In this document: positions 1 through 6,803 of the stretch, in pieces
Position numbering within the stretch: the first letter of the stretch is position 1
How the letters are laid out: every line of letters begins with the position of its first letter
Assembly: GCA_903923135.1 (NCBI GenBank)
Contig: CAIXWN010000093.1
Coordinates: 1-36,471 of the forward strand
Direction: 5' to 3'
DNA: 36,471 nt
DNA from: an uncultured Caulobacteraceae bacterium
GTDB taxonomy: Bacteria > Pseudomonadota > Alphaproteobacteria > Caulobacterales > Caulobacteraceae
The notes under the pieces: model-generated
Told to the model about the DNA's origin: nothing
What the model saw: the letters and a program-made list of their open reading frames with translations, nothing else
The model's database searches: none
Made by a program: the position numbers and the translations under genes

Positions 1-2
1 AT

Positions 3-1178
3 CAGGGCCTGACCATCGGCATCTGTTCGGGCGGACACAGCTGGGCGCAGAATCACATTCGCGACGGCGGCATGCTGATCGATCTCTCGCGGCTCGACAG
101 CATTGTGATCGATCCTGCGCAGCGCACGGCAACAATCGGCCCCGGCTGTCTGGCCGGCGATCTTAATGCCGCGCTGGTGAAGCACAAACTCTTCTTCCCG
201 GTGGCGCACGCCTATACAGTCGGCATGGGCGGGTTCCTGCTGCAGGGCGGCTTTGGCTGGAACAGCCGAGCCTCGGGGCTGGCATGCCAGAGCGTGATCG
301 GGATCGATGTCGTACTGGCCGATGGCACTCTGGTCCATGCCAGTGAAACCGAAAACCCCGAACTGCTCTGGGCGGCGCGCGGTTCCGGCCCCGGCTTTTT
401 TGGCGTGGTCGTGCGCTTTCACCTCAGACTTCAGCCGCGGCCCAAATTTGTCGGCATGAAGATCCAGGTCTTCCGCATCCGCCACCTCGAAGCCGTCATG
501 GCATGGGCGGATCAGGTCGGCCCTTCAGTCGCCCCCTTTGCTGAATTCCAGCTCGTCTTCGATCGCAAGGCCATGGGGATTTTCGCGCACGGCATCCAGG
601 TGTTGACACCGGTGCTCGCTGCTAGCTGGCGCGAGGCGCGCGCGGCCGTCGCGTTCATTGACAAGAGCCCGATCCGCAAGCTTGCGAGCTTTACCCTTCC
701 GCTGCTGCCGGTCTCGCTGGGCATGATGATGAAAGGCGGTGAACGCACCCTTTTCCTGCCGAACACCCGCTGGACGGCAGACAGCATGTGGATGAACGCG
801 CCGATCGATCCACTGCTGCCGGCCTTGCGGCGTATCGCCGACACCCAGCCGACCGCTCCCAGCCATGCGCTGTGGCTCAACTGGAACGGCCCGGCGACGC
901 GGCCCGACATGGCATTTTCGCTCGAGGCGCGGACCTATCTCGCGCTGTATGGCGGGCTGCGCGGAAGTACCTTGGCCAACCCCGCTGATGAAAGCTGGGC
1001 GACGGACCACATGCGCGCGCTGCAGGAGCACAGTGTCGGCATCCAGTTGGCCGATGAAAACCTTGGGCGCCGACCGGCACCGTTCATGGCGCCCGCCAAT
1101 CTCGCCCGGCTCGACGCACTGCGCTTGCGATACGACCCGGACGGCCTGTTCAATCCTTACATGGGGCGCGTGGCATGA
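3..1178 (+). CDS. FAD-linked oxidase, BBE-like (5' truncated by window edge)
   Basis: The reading frame is already open at the left edge, so the N-terminus is missing. The first visible residues include SGGHSW (near base 26-46), the signature of the PCMH-type FAD-binding domain; in berberine-bridge-enzyme relatives the His of this motif often carries the 8-alpha-histidyl FAD link. A glycine-rich stretch (GMGGFLLQGGFGW) and WAARGSGPGFFGVV follow, both usual for the family. The C-terminus ends YDPDGLFNP, the BBE-domain tail that places a substrate-side loop over the flavin. Such enzymes oxidise alcohols, sugars or phenolic substrates with O2 or another acceptor. Its stop overlaps the start of the PhlG-like hydrolase (ATGA), so the two are probably co-translated and act on related compounds. 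Substrate unknown; family call is firm. Confidence 0.88.
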   Translation, partial: QGLTIGICSGGHSWAQNHIRDGGMLIDLSRLDSIVIDPAQRTATIGPGCLAGDLNAALVKHKLFFPVAHAYTVGMGGFLLQGGFGWNSRASGLACQSVIGIDVVLADGTLVHASETENPELLWAARGSGPGFFGVVVRFHLRLQPRPKFVGMKIQVFRIRHLEAVMAWADQVGPSVAPFAEFQLVFDRKAMGIFAHGIQVLTPVLAASWREARAAVAFIDKSPIRKLASFTLPLLPVSLGMMMKGGERTLFLPNTRWTADSMWMNAPIDPLLPALRRIADTQPTAPSHALWLNWNGPATRPDMAFSLEARTYLALYGGLRGSTLANPADESWATDHMRALQEHSVGIQLADENLGRRPAPFMAPANLARLDALRLRYDPDGLFNPYMGRVA

Positions 1179-2023
1179 AGAGCAGCAAAGCCATTGCCGG
1201 GCGCTATCTGGGATATCACGCCGCCGATGCGGCCCAGCCGTTTGCGCGCTTCTTTAATCCCCGGATGGCTCCGGTGGCACCTCATGTCGGTGCGGCGCTC
1301 GACCGGGGCGGCGTGCCGGCACCGCTCCTGCCGGGGTTTGAGGATGCATCGGAAAATCTGTTCGGCGGTACAGCGGTGCTGGAGGATGGCTTTGTCCTCA
1401 CGCAGGACGGCGGAATGCGCGTCAGCGTGCGTACAGAAATGCCCGGCGTTACCCCCGCCATGGTCGACTGGTGGTTTGGGTGGCACGGCGATACCCCGGC
1501 CAAATACAAGCTCTGGCATCCGCAGGCGCATGTCCATGTCGGGTGGCGCGAGACGCCGCCGGCAGGCACTAGCGGCCGCGCGCTCTACATCGGCCAGACC
1601 TCGATCGTTGACGAATACATCGGCAGCACTCTGATCCGCGGCGCGATCCGCTTTGTGCCGCCCGCGTCGCTGGGTTTTACTGACCGCAGTCTGGATGACG
1701 ATTCCCGGGCCACCATCGTCTGCGCCCGCATCGGGCTTGGGGATGCGCCGATCGACATCGGCTATCTGGTCCATCATGTCCGCGCAGTAGCGGGGGGCAG
1801 CGAAATGCGCTCTCGCTTCTGGATGGGTGGTCGGCACGTCGGCGGGCGCAATCTCATTGGCAGCCTAGCGGCACCGATTGCAAAGTTGGTGCAGCGCCTC
1901 GGCGAGGGCGACGCAAGAGCGTTGCTGGTCCACTGTGCCGAAGAAATGCCGCACCTAGCAGGGTTTCTGCCCGCGCTGCATGCCGAGTTTGCTGGCAGCA
2001 GCAACGCCTTTGCGACCCAATAG
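1175..2023 (+). CDS. PhlG-like (DAPG/phloretin) C-C bond hydrolase family protein
   Basis: A 282-residue protein resembling 2,4-diacetylphloroglucinol hydrolase PhlG and phloretin hydrolase, zinc enzymes that cleave the acyl-aryl C-C bond of acylphloroglucinols. Seen in the sequence: WWFGWH (99-104) followed by YKLWHPQAHVHVGW (111-124), an acidic segment with E147, and near the C-terminus LVHCAEEMPHLAGFLP with H253 and E257. The H-x3-E spacing matches H270/E274 of Pseudomonas PhlG, while H115 or H119 and E147 fit the other two zinc ligands. No signal peptide, so cytoplasmic. It begins inside the stop of the upstream FAD oxidase, implying a two-gene module for an aromatic polyketide or a similar ketone. 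The family is recognised by motif memory; the substrate is not deducible. Confidence 0.78.
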   Translation: MKSSKAIAGRYLGYHAADAAQPFARFFNPRMAPVAPHVGAALDRGGVPAPLLPGFEDASENLFGGTAVLEDGFVLTQDGGMRVSVRTEMPGVTPAMVDWWFGWHGDTPAKYKLWHPQAHVHVGWRETPPAGTSGRALYIGQTSIVDEYIGSTLIRGAIRFVPPASLGFTDRSLDDDSRATIVCARIGLGDAPIDIGYLVHHVRAVAGGSEMRSRFWMGGRHVGGRNLIGSLAAPIAKLVQRLGEGDARALLVHCAEEMPHLAGFLPALHAEFAGSSNAFATQ

Positions 2024-2045
2024 GCCCAGACATGCGCATCTTTCC

Positions 2046-2306
2046 ATGGCGACCATCGGGTTGATAGCGGTTGTCTCGGCAGCGGGCTTCGTCGGGTCTA
2101 GACCGCAACCGGTGCGCGTTCCGCCGCAACCCGCCTCGACCTCACCCTTGCGCGCGACGATTGCTATCGCGCCGCCTGACCGGGCGCTCACGTTCGCCCG
2201 ATCTGGCCAACGGACCATAGCCGTCACCCGCTACCGAGAAGGCGTAGTGACCGGTATCGACCTGACACCGCTGCTCCGTCCTAGCGAAGATGCCATCGCG
2301 GCGTAA
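2046..2306 (+). pseudogene. Small exported protein, C-terminus cut by IS66 insertion
   Basis: An 86-residue reading frame begins with a hydrophobic leader (MATIGLIAVVSAAGFVG) and continues with a Pro-rich linker and a short domain containing RTIAVTRYREGVVTGIDL. An in-frame ATG also exists at 1980 but lies inside the upstream gene, so 2046 is preferred; no clear ribosome binding site is seen. The present stop TAA (2304-2306) is made by the left end of the IS66 element. Removing the element and one copy of the 8-bp target duplication restores a reading frame that continues YNRLG and then stops at 4748-4750. The insertion therefore removes only five residues and may leave the protein functional. 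I do not recognise the family. Confidence 0.5.
2295..2302. repeat. IS66 target-site duplication, left copy
   Basis: ATCGCGGC immediately before the element; the same eight bases follow the element at 4724-4731. Confidence 0.93.
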
Positions 2307-2312
2307 GCGTCG
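2303..2312 (+). repeat. IS66 left terminal inverted repeat
   Basis: GTAAGCGTCG, perfectly matched by the inverted copy at 4714-4723; similarity beyond these 10 bases is poor. Confidence 0.93.
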
Positions 2313-2377
2313 CTTCACCCCCACCTTTCTCGCTGCGCCGTGATCGCCGAGTCTGACCGGTCGGTTGGCTTGGTGAG

Positions 2378-2752
2378 GTGATGATGCCTGGTGACGATTT
2401 GCTGATGATGCCCGGCGCCCGCCGTGTCGAGGTGTTCACGGGGAAGGGCCGGCGTCGACGCTGGAGCGCTGAGGACAAGGCGCGGATTGTGGCGGAGAGC
2501 TACGCGACGTCGGTGGGCGAGGCCTCGGATCGCTATGGGGTCTGCAAGACGCAGCTGTTCACGTGGCGGCGGGACGCTCGTCGGCCGGCTGAGGGCGGCG
2601 TGACGTTCACGCCGGTGGTGCTGGAGGGTCAGGGCGCCGGCGAGGACGGGGTCATCGAGGTTGAGCTTGGAGCGGCGCGGGTTCGCATCGGTCGGTGCGC
2701 CGAGGTTGGCATGGCGCTGGCGGTGATCGGGGCGCTGCGGGGCCGGCGGTGA
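2378..2752 (+). CDS. tnpA: IS66 accessory protein TnpA (HTH)
   Basis: A 124-residue protein carrying a helix-turn-helix of the transposase_8/IS66 OrfA type: RRRRWSAEDKARIVAES, then ASDRYGVCKTQLFTWRRD. In IS66 elements this protein is needed with TnpB for full transposition and is thought to bind the element ends. The start is one of GTG 2378, ATG 2381 or ATG 2384, all directly behind a GGTGAGG stretch. The second half (EVELGAARVRIG) is the usual OrfA tail. Its stop overlaps the GTG start of tnpB (GTGA at 2749-2752), a translational coupling typical of the family. Intact. Confidence 0.9.
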   Translation: MMMPGDDLLMMPGARRVEVFTGKGRRRRWSAEDKARIVAESYATSVGEASDRYGVCKTQLFTWRRDARRPAEGGVTFTPVVLEGQGAGEDGVIEVELGAARVRIGRCAEVGMALAVIGALRGRR

Positions 2753-3099
2753 TCACGCCTGGGGCGCGGGTTCTGGTGGCGACCAGACCGGTGGACTTCA
2801 GGAAGGGCGCCGAAGGTCTGGCGGCGCTGGTGAAGGATCAGATGCGGCTGGAGCCGTTCTCGGGCGTGGTGTTCGTGTTCCGCGCCAAGCGAGCCGACCG
2901 GATCAAGCTGCTGTGGTGGGACGGCACGGGCGTGTGCCTGCTGGCCAAGCGGTTGGAGGACGGTCAGTTCCGCTGGCCCAAGGCGGAAGATGCGACGATG
3001 CGTTTGAGCGCGGCCCAGCTGTCCGCCCTGCTGGAAGGTCTGGACTGGCGGCGGGTTCACCAGAGCCGGCGAACGCGGGTTCCCGTGGCGGTGAACTGA
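2749..3099 (+). CDS. tnpB: IS66 accessory protein TnpB
   Basis: A 116-residue protein of the IS66 Orf2/TnpB family. The family core is plain: VLVATRPVDFRKGAEGLAAL, FVFRAKRADRIKLLWWDGTG, and RFRWPK-like QFRWPKAED near the C-terminus. The open frame extends upstream to an ATG at 2695, but the family begins close to ITPGARVL, so the GTG at 2749, overlapping the tnpA stop, is chosen. TnpB is required for IS66 transposition by an unclear mechanism. It is followed by a 72-bp gap to tnpC. Nothing suggests decay. Confidence 0.92.
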   Translation: MITPGARVLVATRPVDFRKGAEGLAALVKDQMRLEPFSGVVFVFRAKRADRIKLLWWDGTGVCLLAKRLEDGQFRWPKAEDATMRLSAAQLSALLEGLDWRRVHQSRRTRVPVAVN

Positions 3100-3171
3100 C
3101 CTGCGGCACGGTGACTCAGGGCGTTCGCGGGGGCGCCTCAAGCCGTTGTAAATGTGCTGTAATCCCGGCCG

Positions 3172-4692
3172 ATGACAGCTCCGGTCAGCGCCGTTCCCGA
3201 CGATGTCGAAGCCCTCAAGGCGACGCTGATCGCCGAACGCGCGGCCCACGCGGCCGAGCTGGAACGGCTTCGCCAGATCATCAAGGCGCTCCAGCGCCAC
3301 CGGTTCGGACGACGCGCCGAGACGCTGCCCGCCGACCAGCTGGAGCTGGCGCTCGAAGACGTCGAACAACTCAAGGCCGAAGGCGAAGCGCAGGTCGAGG
3401 CGACGAAGCCAGAGAAGAGGACCGAACGCGCCAAGGCGCGCCGGGCCAACCGGGGCGCGCTGCCGGCGCATCTGCCGCGGATCGAGACCATCGTCGATCT
3501 CGACGACACCACCTGCCCCTGCTGCCAGGGCCAACTTCACAGGATCGGCGAGGACGTCAGCGAGCGGCTGGATGTGATCCCGGCCCAGTTCCGCGTCCTG
3601 GTCACCCGCCGGCCGAAGTACGCCTGCCGGACCTGCGAGGAGGGCGTGGTCCAGGCCCCCGCGCCGGCCAGGCTGATCGAGGGCGGCCTGCCCACCGAGG
3701 CCCTGGTCGCCCATGTGCTCGTCGCCAAGTTCGCAGACCATTGTCCGCTCTATCGACAGGCCCAGATCTACGCCCGGCAGGGTGTTCTGTTGGATCGCTC
3801 GACGCTCGCCGACTGGGTCGGGCGGGCGGCGTTCCTGCTGCGGCCGGTGCGCGACCGGCTGCTGGAAAACCTCAAGGCCTCGTCCAGGCTGTTCGCCGAC
3901 GAGACCACCCTGCCGGTGCTCGATCCCGGACGGGGGCGTACCAAGACCGGACAGCTTTGGGCCTATGCGCGGGACGACAGGCCCTGGGGCGGACCCGATC
4001 CCCCCGCGGCGGTCTATGTCTACGCCACCGACCGAACGGGCAAACGGCCGATCGAACACCTCGCCGGGTTCAAGGGCGTGCTGCAGGTGGACGGCTATAG
4101 CGGTTATCGCCCGCTGGCCGAGAAGGGCGACGTCAAGCTCGCCTTCTGCTGGGCCCATGTCCGCCGCGCGTTCTACGAACTGGCCGTCGCGGGGCCCGCT
4201 CCTCTCGCCAGCGAGATGCTGGAGCGGATCAAGGCGCTCTACGCGATCGAGGCCCAACTGAGAGGGCTCCCGGCCGAACACCGCCGCGTTGCACGACTGG
4301 AACAAACCCGTCCTCTTCTGGCGGCCATGGAAACCTGGCTCAGAACGACCCTTCAGACCATCAGCCAGAAGCTCAAGCTGGCCGAGGCCATCCGCTACGC
4401 TCTGGCCCGCTGGGAGGGTCTCACCCGCTTCGTCGACGATGGGACCATCGAGATCGATTCCAACACCGTCGAACGCTCGATCCGGCCGATCACCCTGACC
4501 CGCAAGAACGCCCTCTTCGCCGGATCGGACGGCGGCGCCGAACACTGGGCCGTCGTCGGCTCGCTCATCGAGACCTGCAAGCTGAACAGCATCGACCCCG
4601 AGGCCTACCTCGCAGCGACGATCACGCGCGTTGTCCAGGGCCATCCGCAAAGCCGGATCGATGAACTTCTGCCCTGGGCCTACGCCGCCTGA
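3172..4692 (+). CDS. tnpC: IS66-family transposase TnpC (DDE)
   Basis: The 506-residue transposase catalyses DNA cleavage and strand transfer at the element ends. Order of parts: an N-terminal leucine-zipper-like coiled coil (about 8-50, AELERLRQIIKALQ) with the family motif HRFGRRAE; a zinc finger (about 105-150) with CPCC and CRTC cysteine pairs; then the DDE domain. The likely acidic triad is D243 (RLFADETTLPVLD), D307 (LQVDGYSGY) and E434 (NTVERSIRP). CWAHVRRAF and the C-terminal LIETCKLNSIDPEAYL are also diagnostic. Full length for the family and without frameshift, so probably active. Located near the right end of the element, 22 bp from the right inverted repeat. Confidence 0.96.
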   Translation: MTAPVSAVPDDVEALKATLIAERAAHAAELERLRQIIKALQRHRFGRRAETLPADQLELALEDVEQLKAEGEAQVEATKPEKRTERAKARRANRGALPAHLPRIETIVDLDDTTCPCCQGQLHRIGEDVSERLDVIPAQFRVLVTRRPKYACRTCEEGVVQAPAPARLIEGGLPTEALVAHVLVAKFADHCPLYRQAQIYARQGVLLDRSTLADWVGRAAFLLRPVRDRLLENLKASSRLFADETTLPVLDPGRGRTKTGQLWAYARDDRPWGGPDPPAAVYVYATDRTGKRPIEHLAGFKGVLQVDGYSGYRPLAEKGDVKLAFCWAHVRRAFYELAVAGPAPLASEMLERIKALYAIEAQLRGLPAEHRRVARLEQTRPLLAAMETWLRTTLQTISQKLKLAEAIRYALARWEGLTRFVDDGTIEIDSNTVERSIRPITLTRKNALFAGSDGGAEHWAVVGSLIETCKLNSIDPEAYLAATITRVVQGHPQSRIDELLPWAYAA

Positions 4693-4713
4693 GCAGGGCC
4701 CGTGGCCGGCAGA

Positions 4714-4723
4714 CGACGCTTAC
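4714..4723 (-). repeat. IS66 right terminal inverted repeat
   Basis: CGACGCTTAC, the exact reverse complement of the left end. Confidence 0.93.
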
Positions 4724-4731
4724 ATCGCGGC
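4724..4731. repeat. IS66 target-site duplication, right copy
   Basis: ATCGCGGC immediately after the right end of the element, identical to 2295-2302. Confidence 0.93.
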
Positions 4732-4903
4732 GTATAATCGCCTCGGATAACCGGCAGCTTTCGGCGTGATCCGACAGGCCGAGCGCTGGATCGAAACGGC
4801 GTATTGTGGTCGGCAGCCACCGTCGGCGCTGAACATCCGAATGGCCGATATCCCGGTTTCACCGCCTTGAAGCCGTCGTTCCGGATCGTCCCCACAAGCC
4901 GCC
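4732..4903. other. Gene-free stretch between IS66 and antitoxin gene
   Basis: 172 bp. The first 19 bases (4732-4750) are the displaced last codons of the gene cut by IS66. I see no convincing reading frame, RNA gene or terminator in the rest. Confidence 0.5.
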
Positions 4904-5221
4904 CTACGCCACCGCATTCAAGCCTTTGCGCTGAATGATCGAAAGCAACCTGAGCGCCGGCCCACCAGGCCTCTTCTTGCCTCGCTCCCAATCGGAAACC
5001 AGGTTCTTTGACACGTTGAGGTAGCGCGCGAACACGGGCTGTGAGACGTGCTGTGCCTCGCGGATTGCCTTGATCTCGTCAGGTAGAAGCGGCGTCGCTG
5101 GCGCCAGACATGCCTCGTCGAACTCGCGCAGGGTGCGCTTGTCGATAGCACCGCCTTCGCGAAGGCCTTCCATCATCTCGTGGACGGCGGCGAGCGCCTC
5201 GCTCTTATAGGTCCTGGGCAT
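4904..5221 (-). CDS. HigA-type antitoxin, Xre-family HTH
   Basis: A 105-residue protein with a single helix-turn-helix in its C-terminal half: LPDEIKAIREAQHVSQPVFARYL, then NVSKNLVSDWERGKKRPGG. Antitoxins of this class (COG2944-like) bind and neutralise a RelE/HigB toxin and repress their own promoter. The ATG at 5221 is preferred over an upstream TTG at 5227 because GAGGTG lies at suitable distance. The start falls inside the 3' end of the toxin gene (17-bp overlap), so toxin comes first and antitoxin second, as in higBA systems. Its position beside a broken integrase suggests it arrived with an integrative element. Function as antitoxin is inferred from family and arrangement. Confidence 0.85.
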   Translation of the reverse strand: MPRTYKSEALAAVHEMMEGLREGGAIDKRTLREFDEACLAPATPLLPDEIKAIREAQHVSQPVFARYLNVSKNLVSDWERGKKRPGGPALRLLSIIQRKGLNAVA

Positions 5222-5606
5222 CGGCAATCACCTCGAACAGTCTTTCCTCGCGCACTTCGTTATCGATCTGCGCCTGCGTCAGCGCGAGCACGATCTTGGC
5301 GGCCCGCTTGTAGGCCCTCAATTCATCCGCGCTGAGGTTGGCCTTGTCACTCTTGGCGAAGCCAAAGGCGAATATGGCCCGGTCCTCATGGCGGAAGAAA
5401 ACCAGCGTGCGATAGCCGCCAGACTTGCCTCCACCTTCGCGCGCGACGCGCTGCTTGATCAGGCCGCCGCCGAGATCGGCGTCGATCAAGCCGCGATTGG
5501 CTTGGTCGATGGCGGCAGCAAGCGTCGCGTCGCTGATCCCTTCCCGGATCGCAAACTTCGCGAACCAGCGGTTCTTGTAGATGCGGGTTCGGGGCTTACC
5601 GGTCAT
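5205..5606 (-). CDS. RelE/HigB-type toxin (DUF1044-like)
   Basis: A 133-residue basic protein of the RelE cytotoxic repressor group (COG4737-like). Characteristic stretches are RIYKNRWFAKFA, LGGGLIKQRVAREGGGKSGGYR and RAIFAFGFAKSDKANL. Members cleave mRNA in the ribosome and inhibit growth when their antitoxin is lost. The ATG at 5606 is chosen since AGGA lies nine bases upstream; an in-frame ATG at 5627 is possible but adds residues (MISGCLS) with no family likeness. The 3' end overlaps the antitoxin start. The 5' end overlaps the last codons of the integrase pseudogene on the same strand. Complete and apparently functional. Confidence 0.87.
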   Translation of the reverse strand: MTGKPRTRIYKNRWFAKFAIREGISDATLAAAIDQANRGLIDADLGGGLIKQRVAREGGGKSGGYRTLVFFRHEDRAIFAFGFAKSDKANLSADELRAYKRAAKIVLALTQAQIDNEVREERLFEVIADAQDL

Positions 5607-6088
5607 GGATAGGCATCCTGATATCACACATAGTGTTAGAGTTCAATAAAGGGGCTTCGCCCATTACATCGGCGATCAGGTCGCCGATCCGATTGGCTGC
5701 GTCGAGCACGTGACCGTCATCGAGGTGGGCGTAGCGCGAAGTGGTCTGCAACTTGGCATGGCCGAGCAGCTTGCCGATCATCGGCAAGGTTTCTGATCGC
5801 GCCGCCGCGTGGCTGGCGAAGCTGTGCCGCAAATCGTGGAGCCGGACACCGGGCAGATTGGCTTCGGCCCTGCCGGAAGATGTCAGGCAGGTCCTTGAAG
5901 ATGCGAGAGCGGTTGCCCTTGCGGGTCGACTGTTTCCAGTGCCGAGAATAGTCCGCCCAGAAACGCGGGGCGTAGTCGGCGAACAGTATGCCACCGGGGC
6001 GTTTTCCCTTTGCAGTCCCCTTCGGCGCAACGGGAAGCCCGTCGAGCGCAACCTCCGCGAGCTGCGCGCGCGCCTTCTCCGCGCGCAT
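5596..6088 (-). pseudogene. Tyrosine-recombinase integrase, internally deleted and frameshifted
   Basis: Two pieces of one integrase lie in different frames. The N-terminal piece (6088 down to about 5890) reads PVAPKGTAKGKRPGGI and FADYAPRFWADYSRHWKQST, the linker and core-binding (SAM-like) region. The C-terminal piece (about 5871 to 5596) reads VRLHDLRHSFASHAA, MIGKLLGHAKLQTTSRYAHL, which contains the second Arg of the catalytic set, the LLGH His and the nucleophile Tyr. The middle of the catalytic domain, including the first active-site Arg, is missing at the junction near 5872-5890, roughly 150 residues by family length. The N-terminal arm-binding domain is also absent, cut where the IS630 fragment begins. 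It cannot encode an active recombinase. Confidence 0.85.
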
Positions 6089-6298
6089 TTATCCGGGACG
6101 GCCAGCGGACCTTTCTGCGGCCTTTCCCAGGAGAGTTTTGAGCCTCACGAGGAACGGTTCGATGGGGTTGAGGTCAGGGCTATGGGGTGGCCGGAAGATC
6201 AGGCGGGAGCCTTCCCGTCCAAAGGGGCCGCGAACCGCTCTGGCCTCGTGACTGCCGAGGTTGTCGGTGTCGCCAAGCGAGGGGGCCGGGATCAGCAA
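6089..6298 (-). pseudogene. IS630-family transposase fragment
   Basis: A short minus-strand frame contains DNLGSHEARAV (about 6265) and RPPHSPDLNPIEPFLVRLKTLL, the second and third acidic blocks of the IS630 DDE transposase; the family consensus is DNLGSHK...PPYSPDLNPIE...KLK. Only about 55 residues of a roughly 340-residue protein survive. The start side (beyond 6265) loses similarity, and the last residues after KAAERS are not family-like, showing loss at both ends. Its stop codon (6089-6091) abuts the first codon of the integrase remnant, so the junction probably records the rearrangement that truncated both. Confidence 0.8.
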
Positions 6299-6401
6299 CG
6301 GCTTCGCGTTTCGGCGACTTCCTCGCCACCCGTGGATACGATGTGGACTGAACCTGAACGGCTCTGGAGGAAACGCGGGCGCCGGACGGTTTCAGCGGCA
6401 C

Positions 6402-6803
6402 CTATAGCATCTGGACGTATTCGACGGTGAGGCCGCGCGTGTATACAGGGCTGAGAAAGTTGCAGAGGAAATTCCCCGCCCCCTTTACGTGTTGAGGTTC
6501 GAGGAACTTCATGTCGGCGTCGGCCAGCTTTCTGGCCTCCTCGTCGAGGTCGGCTACTTCTAGGGCGATGTGATGGAGCCCGCCGAAGCCGTTGTTGAAC
6601 TTTGCCAGGGGGCCGCCGTCTGGAATGACGAATTCGACCGGGGAGCCCGCAAGCCTTTTCGTGAAGATGCACAGCGCCGACCACTGGGGCACAAAACCTC
6701 TGAAATCCTCCTCCAGGCCTAGCAGAGCCATCATCGCCGTGGCCTCGGCCTCGGTGGGCTGCACAATGCCGACATGATGCAGTGGTGGACTTACGTGGCT
6801 CAT
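6402..6803 (-). CDS. VOC (glyoxalase-fold) protein, epimerase-like
   Basis: A 133-residue protein of the vicinal-oxygen-chelate superfamily. Paired beta-alpha-beta modules are visible: LHHVGIVQPTEAEATAMM at the N-terminus and GLHHIALEVADLDEEARKL in the second half, ending LTVEYVQML. The two His positions and the terminal Glu are placed like the metal ligands of methylmalonyl-CoA epimerase and glyoxalase I. ATG 6803 is preceded by AAGGA and overlaps the stop of the SGNH-like gene (ATGA), so it is the third gene of the FkbH-SGNH-VOC operon. An isomerase or epimerase acting on an acyl-thioester or hydroxy-acyl unit fits the neighbours, but the substrate is not shown by sequence. Confidence 0.82.
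   Translation of the reverse strand: MSHVSPPLHHVGIVQPTEAEATAMMALLGLEEDFRGFVPQWSALCIFTKRLAGSPVEFVIPDGGPLAKFNNGFGGLHHIALEVADLDEEARKLADADMKFLEPQHVKGAGNFLCNFLSPVYTRGLTVEYVQML

Larger units (their letters stand above)
2303..4723 (+). mobile_element. IS66-family insertion sequence, complete (2421 bp)
   Basis: The ends are GTAAGCGTCG at 2303-2312 and its exact reverse complement CGACGCTTAC at 4714-4723; GTAAGCG is the usual IS66 terminus. Directly outside lie identical 8-bp copies ATCGCGGC (2295-2302 and 4724-4731), the target-site duplication length of this family. Inside are the three canonical genes tnpA, tnpB and tnpC in order, all open and full length. An intact structure and a perfect duplication indicate a recent insertion that may still be mobile. 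Confidence 0.96.

Noticed and set aside
1157-1837. Minus-strand frame of 226 codons opposite the PhlG-like gene
   Set aside because: The opposite strand encodes the conserved zinc-site motifs; this frame shows none.
2629-4650. Very long minus-strand open frame (673 codons) across the IS66 element
   Set aside because: It is antisense to tnpB and tnpC, which carry all family motifs; long antisense frames are common in GC-rich DNA.
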